Below are positions 1-5,983 of a stretch of DNA of 10,796 nt, piece by piece. Positions within the stretch are counted from its first letter, which is position 1. Every line of letters starts with the position of its first letter. This DNA comes from Planctomycetota bacterium (lineage in GTDB: Bacteria > Planctomycetota > Phycisphaerae > UBA1845 > CAIVHJ01): contig JACZTW010000117.1 in assembly GCA_022573485.1 (NCBI GenBank), positions 1-10,796 of the forward strand, in the 5' to 3' direction. The position numbers were made by a program, and so were the translations under genes. The notes beneath the pieces are model-generated. The model worked only from the letters and a program-made list of their open reading frames with translations, had not been told where the DNA came from and ran no database searches.

Positions 1-1287
1 CTTGGTCACCACATCGGCGCAGGTGCGGAAGCCTTTGCAGACTTCCAGCACGCGGGCGAGCGTGGCATCGTCGGCAGTCAGCAGACCGGGTGGGAAAGCG
101 GATCGTGATTCGGGGTCCGCTCCCTCACGGTCGCGGCTCTGTTGTTCTTCAATCCGCGGCTCGACTGAGCTCGCCGAAGTCAATCCGCAATCCGCAATCC
201 GCAATTGCAGGTAGTCGCGAAACGCCTCCAAAAGACGATCAGAGGGCAGCTTTGCTGCCCAGTCGGTGTTGAAGGACAGCAGCTTGTCGCGGTCGAACTT
301 GGCGCTGGTCTTGCCAATCCGCTCCAGGGTGAACGCCTCGACCAATTCGTCGAGCGTGAAGTGTTCGCGGTCGTCGCCGGGCGACCAGCCCAAGAGCGCG
401 ATGAAGTTCAACAGCGCTTCCGGCAGAAAGCCCGCAGCGCGGAAGTCGTGTACGTCGATTTCCGGCGGCGGCTCGCCTTTGGCGACGGCCTTCTCCTTGT
501 CGCGCTTGCTCATCTTCGAGCCGCTCATGTTCATGATGATCGGCATATGAGCATAGACCGGTGTGGCGAAGCCCAGGGCCTGCTGCATGGCGATGTGTTT
601 GGGCGTGTTGTTGAGGTGCTCGCTGCCGCGCAGCACGTGCGAGATCTTCATCAATTCATCATCAACGACACACGCAAAGTGATACGTCGGAAAGCCGTCG
701 GCCTTGCGGATCACGAAATCTTCCAGATCGTCCTTGGACAGCGTGACTTCGCCGAGGATCGTGTCGATCACGGTGATATCGTGATCGGGCATCTTGAAAC
801 GCACGACCGCCGGCTTACCGTCTGCTCTCGCCCGCTCCGCATCGTCAGCCGTGGCGAATGTCTGCGGTCGGGGATACTTGAAGGTCTTCTTCTTGCGCTT
901 GGCCTCTTCGCGCATTGCAGCCAATTCTTCCGGCGTGTCGAAGGCATAGTAAGCATCGCCGCTGTCGAGCAATTGCTGACAATACTTGTCATACAAATCA
1001 AGCCGCTTGCTCTGGAAGTACGGTCCGGAGTCGCCAGTGGCGCCGCCGCCGGATTCCGGCCCCTCGTCCCAATCCAGCCCCAGCCAGCGGAGGTCGTCGA
1101 GGATTTTGGGCAGCGAGTCACCCACTTCGCGCTTCTGGTCGGTGTCTTCGATGCGCAGCACGAGCTGCCCGCCGTGCTTGCGGGCCAGCAGCCAGTTGAA
1201 CAGCGCGGTGCGGGCACCGCCGACGTGCAGATAACCCGTCGGCGACGGGGCGAAACGAACGCGTACGGATGGATCAGTCAACCTCAT
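1..1287 (-). CDS. gltX: Glutamyl-tRNA synthetase, 3' end missing (window edge)
   Basis: Cytoplasmic class I aminoacyl-tRNA synthetase that attaches glutamate to tRNA(Glu) using ATP. The 429 visible residues start at ATG 1287 (MRLTDPSVRVRFAPSPTG). The HIGH-type motif is HVGG at residues 21-24 within PSPTGYLHVGG, and the KMSKS-type motif is KMSKR at 258-262. The family signatures LDWDEGP and GPYFQSKR and the start of the anticodon-binding region (LARVLEVCKGFRT, about 410-422) are present. The Cys-x-Cys zinc motif found in some GluRS is replaced by YYAFDTPEEL. Start choice: this ATG places the HIGH motif about 20 residues in, as is usual; GAGGG lies just upstream but only a few bases away. The odd part is residues 362-397, which are not GluRS-like and are encoded by repeat DNA (see 97-204). 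The frame stays open on both sides, so the gene appears intact as far as seen. The remaining anticodon-binding domain lies beyond base 1. Confidence 0.96.
   Translation of the reverse strand, partial: MRLTDPSVRVRFAPSPTGYLHVGGARTALFNWLLARKHGGQLVLRIEDTDQKREVGDSLPKILDDLRWLGLDWDEGPESGGGATGDSGPYFQSKRLDLYDKYCQQLLDSGDAYYAFDTPEELAAMREEAKRKKKTFKYPRPQTFATADDAERARADGKPAVVRFKMPDHDITVIDTILGEVTLSKDDLEDFVIRKADGFPTYHFACVVDDELMKISHVLRGSEHLNNTPKHIAMQQALGFATPVYAHMPIIMNMSGSKMSKRDKEKAVAKGEPPPEIDVHDFRAAGFLPEALLNFIALLGWSPGDDREHFTLDELVEAFTLERIGKTSAKFDRDKLLSFNTDWAAKLPSDRLLEAFRDYLQLRIADCGLTSASSVEPRIEEQQSRDREGADPESRSAFPPGLLTADDATLARVLEVCKGFRTCADVVTK
97..204. repeat. Composite repeat insert inside gltX, in frame
   Basis: About 108 bases (36 codons, gltX residues 362-397, LRIADCGL to ESRSA) that do not resemble GluRS. 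The stretch is built of modules: three tandem copies of CAATCCG at 181-201 plus CAAT at 202-205, a fourth copy at 150-156, a 24-base spacer between them, and a segment containing CTCCCTCACGGTCGCGGCTC. From memory, translations such as IRNPQSAI and HGRGS are common in spurious ORFs from intergenic repeats of planctomycete and other environmental genomes; this was not checked. The exact ends are an estimate based on where GluRS-like sequence stops and resumes. The length is a multiple of three and contains no stop in the gltX frame. Confidence 0.7.
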
Positions 1288-1357
1288 GTCCCTCGAAGCA
1301 TGTGCGGGACCGGGTGGATGGGTCCACGATCCCGAAGAGAATCACTGCACATTGAAA

Positions 1358-1386
1358 CCCATATTGGTCGTGCAACTGTATGCCAA
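1358..1386 (-). promoter_or_regulatory. Weak candidate sigma70 promoter for gltX
   Basis: On the minus strand TTGGCA (1386-1381) is followed after 17 bases by TATGGG (1363-1358), about 70 bases upstream of the gltX start. The -35 differs from consensus at one base, but the -10 matches at only three of six. gltX could equally be read through from psd-pssA. Confidence 0.2.
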
Positions 1387-1403
1387 AACCGCCATCGCAA
1401 GAG

Positions 1404-1459
1404 CTGCTAAACGGCAAGCCACGGGAAGGATCTCTCGAACTGACTTCGTCGTTTAGCAG
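1404..1459. repeat. 10-bp perfect inverted repeat with 36-nt loop
   Basis: CTGCTAAACG at 1404-1413 is exactly complementary to CGTTTAGCAG at 1450-1459, enclosing 36 bases. It lies in the 220-base gap between the pssA stop and the gltX start, so it would be in the gltX leader or the pssA trailer. The 56-base unit is too short for a tRNA and no T-tract follows on either strand, so it is not a standard terminator. No further function can be read from the sequence. The rest of the gap (1288-1507) holds no convincing gene. Confidence 0.5.
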
Positions 1460-1492
1460 ATGCCGCGTATTGAGCGATCCCTTCACAAACCC

Positions 1493-1518
1493 AAAAAATC
1501 AATCGCGTCAACCCGCGA
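1493..1518 (-). terminator. Weak candidate intrinsic terminator of psd-pssA
   Basis: On the minus strand TCGCG (1518-1514) pairs with CGCGA (1507-1503) around the six-base loop GGTTGA, which contains the pssA stop codon. Four bases after the stem come six consecutive T (1498-1493). The stem has only five pairs, so strength is doubtful. Confidence 0.3.
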
Positions 1519-2521
1519 GGTCATGCGACTCCTCGGTGATGTCGGTATCGACCTCGATATCTTCTTCTTCCTCGGCATGGCCTCTGCCGCCGAAGATTGC
1601 CCCGTACGCAACGATGAGCGGGCCGCTGAGGGCGTAGCCGACCACGAGCACGGGGATCGTCACTTCCGGATAAATGACCGTGAGGGCCACAACAATCAAA
1701 CCCCGCACCACGCCGGCGAACGACAATCGGCCTCGAAGATAGCGGTTGACGACGTGAACATATTCGAAGCGGCTGACCATCAGCAAGCCAAACACCACCG
1801 CCAGCACCGGCAGCGACCATAGGATGGCTTCGCTGAGCATCCCACCCTGATCGGCCAGAACTTTCGCTCCGCCCTTCCTGTCGTACAAATAGACGTGATC
1901 GTGCAGAATCACCAGACACGCAATGCAAGCCGCCGCACCCGGACTGGGCAAGCCGCGGAAGCTCATGTGCGATTCTTCATCGCCGCCGGTTTCCACATTG
2001 AACCGGGCCAATCGCAGAGCGGCGCACGACAGATACACTGCCGCCATAAGCCACGCCCCACGGGTAAGCAAGCTCTGAATCTGAGGAGCGGCAACCAGCA
2101 CCTGGGCATCTTGAACCTGGCGAGTCATCAGCGCGACCACGATAATCGCCGGGGCAGCGCCGAAACTGACCACGTCCGCCAATGAATCCAGTTGAGCGCC
2201 GAAATCGCTCGTGCTGCGCGTCAGGCGGGCGATCCTGCCGTCGAGGGCGTCGAAGATCATGGCTGCGAAAAGGAGATAGGCCGCCATCACGATGTGCGTA
2301 GGCAGCAGCCGCTCGACCAACTGGCTGTTGCGCTGGATGACCTCCAACTCCCCGGTAGCGTCGGCCAGCGACAAGGCCCGCAAGCACAGCACGATGGCGC
2401 CGAACCCGCAGATCAAATTGCCGAGCGTGCATAGCGTGGGCAGCGCCTGCACGTAACGCAGGCGGCGCCGTTTGCGCTGGCCTTCTGTCTTTGCATCATG
2501 CGCCTTGCCGATAAATGCCAT
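1508..2521 (-). CDS. pssA: CDP-diacylglycerol--serine O-phosphatidyltransferase
   Basis: Integral membrane enzyme (337 residues) that transfers phosphatidyl from CDP-diacylglycerol to L-serine, giving phosphatidylserine and CMP, the first committed step to phosphatidylethanolamine. The CDP-alcohol phosphatidyltransferase signature is complete: D91, D94-G95, A98-R99, then G108, D112 and D116 (DALDGRIAR ... GAQLDSLAD). The PssA-typical LRLARFN (169-175) and FRGLPSPGAA (188-197) follow. About seven or eight hydrophobic segments are visible, starting near 30-50 and 73-92 and ending near 287-308. The tail from about 315 is strongly acidic (HAEEEEDIEVD). It is longer than compact Bacillus-type PssA because of the 51-72 loop, the 134-152 loop and the acidic tail. 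ATG 2521 lies two bases after the psd stop, so translation is probably coupled to psd, whose product acts next in the pathway. Confidence 0.96.
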   Translation of the reverse strand: MAFIGKAHDAKTEGQRKRRRLRYVQALPTLCTLGNLICGFGAIVLCLRALSLADATGELEVIQRNSQLVERLLPTHIVMAAYLLFAAMIFDALDGRIARLTRSTSDFGAQLDSLADVVSFGAAPAIIVVALMTRQVQDAQVLVAAPQIQSLLTRGAWLMAAVYLSCAALRLARFNVETGGDEESHMSFRGLPSPGAAACIACLVILHDHVYLYDRKGGAKVLADQGGMLSEAILWSLPVLAVVFGLLMVSRFEYVHVVNRYLRGRLSFAGVVRGLIVVALTVIYPEVTIPVLVVGYALSGPLIVAYGAIFGGRGHAEEEEDIEVDTDITEESHDLAG

Positions 2522-2523
2522 GG

Positions 2524-3189
2524 TTACATCTTATCGAGTTTCATCATTTCGGTCAGGCCGGCCTTGACGTTATCGCCGACCTTGACCAACACTTTCAAGC
2601 CTTCTTGCTTCGGAACGACCAGCTCCGTGCCCGATCCGAACTTGATCATGCCGAAGCGCTGGCCGGCCTGGAACGACTGGCCGACCTCGGCACGGCACAC
2701 GATCGTGCGGGCGACCTTGCCGGCGATCTGGCGGACGACCATCGGCCCGGCAAAGGGCGACGCGGGCGCGATTACCAGTGTATTCGACTCGTTTTCTTCA
2801 GCGGATCGGGGTCTCATGGCGTTGAGGAACTTTCCCGGCTTGAGGGTGACGGAGCGAACCTCTGCCGCGCAAGGCATGCGGTTGATATGAGGATTGAACA
2901 GGCTCAGGAAGATGCGGATGCGATGGCACGGACCGCCGACAAGATCGTGATGCTCCAATTCGGTGACTTCGGTCACTCGCCCGTCGGCCGCTGCGTACAG
3001 GATGTGGGCCTGTCGCTTGATGTTGCGGGCCGGGTCGCGAAAGAAGGAAATCACGCATCCCCACACCACGGCCACCACCCACCAGACATGCGGCGTGGCC
3101 ATCGATCCCACGGCCCCAACGACCAGCAACGCCAGAGTGGCTGCGAAGATCACGCTGAAGCCATGTCGCGTAACGGGAATCATTGACAT
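2524..3189 (-). CDS. psd: Phosphatidylserine decarboxylase proenzyme
   Basis: Membrane-associated pyruvoyl enzyme converting phosphatidylserine to phosphatidylethanolamine and CO2. Counting from ATG 3189 (221 residues), two hydrophobic segments lie at about 10-27 and 35-50, followed by SFFRDP. The ADGRV motif holds the conserved Asp (D69), and NPHINRMP the conserved His (H101). The self-cleavage site is G185-S186 in KFGSGTELVVP, where Ser would become the pyruvoyl group; short bacterial Psd proteins carry a Gly-Ser at this position. Size fits the short (class II) type. Start is uncertain: GTG 3198, ATG 3189 and ATG 3183 are in frame. I chose 3189 because GGGGTG lies about six bases upstream; the other two have nothing clearly better. 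It is first in an operon with pssA. A promoter may sit in the AT-rich stretch at 3290-3298 shared with the divergent gene. Confidence 0.95.
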   Translation of the reverse strand: MSMIPVTRHGFSVIFAATLALLVVGAVGSMATPHVWWVVAVVWGCVISFFRDPARNIKRQAHILYAAADGRVTEVTELEHHDLVGGPCHRIRIFLSLFNPHINRMPCAAEVRSVTLKPGKFLNAMRPRSAEENESNTLVIAPASPFAGPMVVRQIAGKVARTIVCRAEVGQSFQAGQRFGMIKFGSGTELVVPKQEGLKVLVKVGDNVKAGLTEMMKLDKM

Positions 3190-3240
3190 TCGCTGCACCC
3201 CAAGAATCGCCTGGATAAGCAGTTTGGGAGGAACTCACTT

Positions 3241-3270
3241 CCGACAGGGGCTTTTTTTTCGCTCCTGTGG
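3241..3270. promoter_or_regulatory. Imperfect hairpin in the psd/toroid divergent region
   Basis: CCGACAGGGGC (3241-3251) pairs with GCTCCTGTGG (3261-3270), giving ten pairs with one bulged G (3243) and one G-T, around a nine-base loop of eight T and a C. It lies directly upstream of the plus-strand TATAAT, where the -35 would be, and would fall in the psd leader RNA if psd starts near 3290. An operator or leader structure is possible. With the T-run in the loop rather than after the stem, it is not a normal terminator. Confidence 0.4.
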
Positions 3271-3289
3271 ATACATTCGGCGTACGCAG

Positions 3290-3298
3290 TATAATATA
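3290..3298. promoter_or_regulatory. -10 element TATAATATA, possibly shared by divergent promoters
   Basis: On the plus strand TATAAT (3290-3295) is a perfect -10 box about 37 bases before the toroid gene start, giving a leader of about 30 bases. On the minus strand the same bases read TATATTATA, a plausible -10 for psd with a leader of about 95 bases. No good -35 is visible for either direction (TGTGGA at 3266-3271 is poor). Confidence 0.5.
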
Positions 3299-3331
3299 GG
3301 GAACATCGCACCGCCATTGAGGGTCTTTACA

Positions 3332-4501
3332 ATGAAACGCTCCCGAATCACGACCATCGTAACCGTTTTGGCAGTCTGGACAACCTGTGCTCACGCCGAC
3401 GACGATCGCCGGCCGCCCACCAAACAGGCTGCCCCGATTTCAGCGCTGTCCACAAAGGCCCGGCACGACGCCCAGGCTGCCATCGATCGCGGTCTGGCGT
3501 TTCTCAAGGCCACTCAGCGGGCCGACGGCGGGTGGGAAAACATGGGCCAGTCCGATGCGGCCATCACGGCAATGATCGGCAAGTGTTTCATCCAGCACAA
3601 AGACTACGGCCCCAGCCATCCACTCGTCCAAAAAGCCCTGACGCTCGTGCTGACCTTCAAGCATGACGACGGCGGCATCTATCCTGAAGGCCTCGGACTG
3701 CGCAATTACTATACGAGCGTCTGTCTCATGGCCCTCGCGGCGACAAAGGATGCAAAGTACCAGCCGCACATCAGCAAGGCTCAAGACTTCCTCAAGAATC
3801 TGCAATGGGACGAAGTGGAAGACATCGACGAGAGTAATCCGTGGTACGGCGGCACGGGCTACGGCCGAAACAAGAGGCCCGACCTCTCAAACACCCAAAT
3901 GATGCTCGAAGCGCTCAAGCAAAGCGGGCTACCGGCCACCGACCCGACCTACAAGAAAGCGATTAAGTTCATCCAGCGCTGCCAAAATCTCAGTGCCAGT
4001 AACGACCAGGCATTCGCTCGCGGAGCGAATGACGGCGGATTCGTTTACACGCCCGCTAACGGCGGCGAGAGCAAGGCGGGCACCGTCATGGTGGAAGGTC
4101 AGCCTCGTCTGCGTTCGTATGGCAGCATGACCTACGCGGGCTTCAAGAGCTACCTGTATGCCGATCTCGACCGCGACGATCCGCGCGTCAGAGCGGCCCT
4201 GAAGTGGATTCAGCAGCACTACACGCTGGATCACAATCCCAATATGCCCAACCAGCAGTCGCTGCAGGGATTGTACTACTACTATCATGTCTTCGCCCGA
4301 GCCTTGCGGGCCTGGGGCGAGCCGGTCATCACCGACGGCAAGGGCCTCAAACATCCTTGGCGGGCGGATCTGTGCCGCAAGCTGATCTCGCTGCAAAACA
4401 AGGACGGTAGCTGGGTCAATACGGCGGACCGCTGGTACGAAGGCAACCCCATGCTGGTAACGGCCTACGCCGTGCTCGCCCTGCAAACGGCACTCGAATA
4501 G
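3332..4501 (+). CDS. Secreted prenyltransferase/squalene-oxidase-repeat (alpha/alpha-toroid) protein
   Basis: A 389-residue exported protein of the terpenoid-cyclase/prenyltransferase-like toroid fold; biochemical role unknown. Residues 1-22 form a signal peptide (MKRSR, hydrophobic core, AHA before DDD). Six helical repeats can be picked out at about 51-86, 98-137, 147-199, 207-279, 286-329 and 343-389, enough for a complete (alpha/alpha)6 barrel. QW-like elements are ATQRADGGW (60-68), KHDDGGIYPEG and SLQNKDGSW (353-361). Conserved-looking patches include WYGGTGYGRNKRPDLSNTQ (171-189) and GLYYYYHVFARAL (313-325). The squalene-hopene cyclase acid motif DxDDTA is absent; DLDRDDPRV (278-286) is only a superficial match. 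Start: GAGGG eight bases before ATG 3332, a TATAAT upstream, and a clean signal peptide, whereas the frame is open further upstream without such signals. It is divergent from psd-pssA. A carbohydrate- or peptide-handling role is as likely as a terpenoid one. Confidence 0.9.
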   Translation: MKRSRITTIVTVLAVWTTCAHADDDRRPPTKQAAPISALSTKARHDAQAAIDRGLAFLKATQRADGGWENMGQSDAAITAMIGKCFIQHKDYGPSHPLVQKALTLVLTFKHDDGGIYPEGLGLRNYYTSVCLMALAATKDAKYQPHISKAQDFLKNLQWDEVEDIDESNPWYGGTGYGRNKRPDLSNTQMMLEALKQSGLPATDPTYKKAIKFIQRCQNLSASNDQAFARGANDGGFVYTPANGGESKAGTVMVEGQPRLRSYGSMTYAGFKSYLYADLDRDDPRVRAALKWIQQHYTLDHNPNMPNQQSLQGLYYYYHVFARALRAWGEPVITDGKGLKHPWRADLCRKLISLQNKDGSWVNTADRWYEGNPMLVTAYAVLALQTALE

Positions 4502-4598
4502 CCCGTCGCCGCCGCGATTCTTCTTCCCACTGTCTGGACGATGCAGAGGCGATTTCCTACAATCCACGAAACGCGCCACAGGCGAAAAACCCAACGAG

Positions 4599-4641
4599 CC
4601 GCGGGCGGAATGGAATCCCGACTGGTCGGGAGCCCGCGCGG
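4599..4641. repeat. Nested inverted repeats upstream of the M42 gene
   Basis: An outer stem GCGGGC (4601-4606) / GCCCGC (4632-4637) encloses an inner one, CCCGAC (4617-4622) / GTCGGG (4625-4630). The stems are GC-rich with no T-tract. They lie in the 222-base gap between the toroid and M42 genes. This could be an interspersed palindromic element or a weak transcription stop for the toroid gene. Confidence 0.45.
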
Positions 4642-4681
4642 ACGTTCACAGTAAAGAGCGTTCCCACCGGAACATGATCCG

Positions 4682-4699
4682 CGCAAGCTGAAGCTTGCG
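4682..4699. repeat. Palindrome CGCAAGCT-GA-AGCTTGCG
   Basis: Perfect 8-bp arms with a two-base centre, 25 bases before the M42 start codon and just upstream of its ribosome site. From memory, GCAAGCTTCAGCTTGCGG-type palindromes are frequent between genes in planctomycete genomes; this was not checked. It would be transcribed into the M42 leader and could form a tight hairpin. Confidence 0.5.
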
Positions 4700-4723
4700 G
4701 CTCTGTAATGATAAGGAAAATCC

Positions 4724-5857
4724 ATGCTCAAGAAGCGTCATCAGAAGATTCTGACGGAGATGCTGTCGCTGCCGACGGCGCCCTTTGCGGAAGATCACGT
4801 TCGCCGATACGTGTTTGATTTCTGTCAGCGCCATGAAGTCCACGTGCGTGAAGACAAGGTCGGCAACATCCTTGTGCATTACAAACATCCATCGTGCAAG
4901 CTCAAGCGGCCGTTGTGTCTCTGCGCGCACATGGACCATCCGGGATTTCGAGCCGTTCGCATGATTGACGACCAGACGCTCAAAGCCCAGTGGCACGGCG
5001 GCGTCTTGCCGGAGTATTTTCCCCGCGCCAAAGTACGGTTCCACAGCGAGGGACGCTGGGTTCATGGCCGCGTGGTCCGCACGCAGCTTAAAACGCGCGG
5101 GCTCGAACGCCCGCAGAAAATGGTCGAGACCGCCGAAATTCGGATCGTGCGACCGCGCCGCGCCGTCGTCGTGCCGGGTGCGCCCGGAATGTGGGACTTC
5201 CCCGATCCGCAGATTCGCGGGCAGTGCATCTACGCCCGAGCCTGCGATGACATTGCCGGCGCTGCCGCGATGCTCAGCGCGCTGGACACGCTCACCCGCA
5301 CCAAGGCCAAGACCGAAGCATACTTCCTGTTCACCCGCGCCGAGGAAGTGGGCTTTATCGGCGCTATTGCAGCCTGCCAGCTCCGTACGATTCCGCTCAA
5401 GTGTCTGGTGGTGGCCATCGAAACGAGTTCGGTGCTGCCGGGCGTAGAAATGGGCGGCGGGCCGATCCTGCGCGTCGGTGACAAATCGACCATCTTCAAC
5501 CCCGACCTGACCGTATGGTGCGGCCGGGTGGGCGATGCACTCGCGGCGAGCGATAAGGGCTTCACGTATCAGCGCAAGCTGATGGACGGCGGGTCATGCG
5601 AATCGACGGCCTACTGCCAGCTTGGCTACGACGCCACCGGCATTTGCATCGCCCTGGGCAATTACCACAACTGTAACCGCGTGCATGGCAAGCTGGCGCC
5701 GGAGTACGTTCATCTGGGGGACGTCGAGAACTTGATCAAGTGGTTCGTCGGATTGGCTACCACGAAGATCGCGCTCGCCAGCGGCAACCCGCCGCTGCAA
5801 AAGCGGCTCGGCCAGCTTGAGCGGCGCTACGATCGCTTGCTCAAGTCAACCGCCTGA
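4724..5857 (+). CDS. M42-family (glutamyl aminopeptidase-like) metallopeptidase
   Basis: Probable cytosolic two-metal aminopeptidase (377 residues, no signal peptide) of the M42 type, which trims N-terminal residues from peptides. Visible active-site elements: H69 and D71 in CAHMDHPG, D175-D176 in RACDDIAG (bridging metal ligand), E207-E208 in RAEEVGFIG (catalytic base and metal ligand), and E233 in AIETS where M42 enzymes usually have Asp. The last His ligand is probably H315 (GNYHN) or H321. The region 92-160 is the inserted dimerisation-type domain, ending in PGMWDFPDP. Length fits the family. ATG 4724 has AAGGA six bases upstream. It is a stand-alone gene, following the toroid gene after a 222-base gap with palindromes and convergent with the LolA-like gene. 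The Glu for Asp swap and the unusual C-terminal His region suggest a divergent subfamily, so substrate preference is not predictable. Confidence 0.88.
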   Translation: MLKKRHQKILTEMLSLPTAPFAEDHVRRYVFDFCQRHEVHVREDKVGNILVHYKHPSCKLKRPLCLCAHMDHPGFRAVRMIDDQTLKAQWHGGVLPEYFPRAKVRFHSEGRWVHGRVVRTQLKTRGLERPQKMVETAEIRIVRPRRAVVVPGAPGMWDFPDPQIRGQCIYARACDDIAGAAAMLSALDTLTRTKAKTEAYFLFTRAEEVGFIGAIAACQLRTIPLKCLVVAIETSSVLPGVEMGGGPILRVGDKSTIFNPDLTVWCGRVGDALAASDKGFTYQRKLMDGGSCESTAYCQLGYDATGICIALGNYHNCNRVHGKLAPEYVHLGDVENLIKWFVGLATTKIALASGNPPLQKRLGQLERRYDRLLKSTA

Positions 5858-5879
5858 CCGCCCTTGCGGGAATAATCAA

Positions 5880-5957
5880 CAGTCCTCAGTGGTCCGCAGG
5901 CCCCGGGCATGCCCGGGGCCAAATAACCGGATGCGGAGGGTTCCTCAGTCCTCAGTC
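5880..5957. repeat. Repeat element flanked by CCTCAGT heptamers
   Basis: CAGT plus CCTCAGT (5880-5890) on the left and two tandem CCTCAGT (5943-5956) on the right enclose 52 bases containing a perfect 22-base palindrome (5899-5920). It lies in the 126-base convergent gap between the M42 and LolA-like genes and codes for nothing. The layout, short direct repeats around a palindrome, resembles a small mobile or REP-like element and parallels the heptamer arrangement in gltX (150-205). Confidence 0.55.
5899..5920. terminator. 22-base perfect palindrome, possible bidirectional terminator
   Basis: GGCCCCGGGC (5899-5908), AT, then GCCCGGGGCC (5911-5920). It lies 42 bases after the M42 stop and 64 bases after the LolA-like stop, so it separates two convergent genes. 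It is very GC-rich and lacks a T-run on either side, so it is not a standard intrinsic terminator. Confidence 0.35.
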
Positions 5958-5983
5958 CCGGCTGCGACGGAGAGGGTGGACAA

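Noticed and set aside
181..205. CRISPR-like array
   Set aside because: Units are 7 bp with no spacers; it is a short tandem repeat.
1370..1386. sigma54-like TGGCA ... TTGC on the minus strand upstream of gltX
   Set aside because: The GG to GC spacing is 9 bases instead of 10, and gltX is not a typical sigma54 target.
205..1410. Long open frame (401 codons) on the plus strand opposite gltX
   Set aside because: Antisense shadow of a clearly identified gene; no start signals.
1274..1486. 70-residue open frame on the minus strand between pssA and gltX
   Set aside because: No recognisable protein features, covers the long inverted repeat, and overlaps the gltX start; most likely chance.
3225..3232. 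GGAGGA, strong ribosome-site sequence on the plus strand
   Set aside because: No start codon at a suitable distance and no open frame following.
2963..3331. Upstream extension of the toroid gene frame by 123 codons
   Set aside because: It overlaps psd antisense; the GAGGG site, TATAAT and signal peptide all point to ATG 3332.
4164..4190. DLDRDD as a squalene-hopene cyclase DxDD motif
   Set aside because: It is followed by PRV instead of TA and lies at a repeat boundary, not in the cavity-lining position expected for the catalytic acid.
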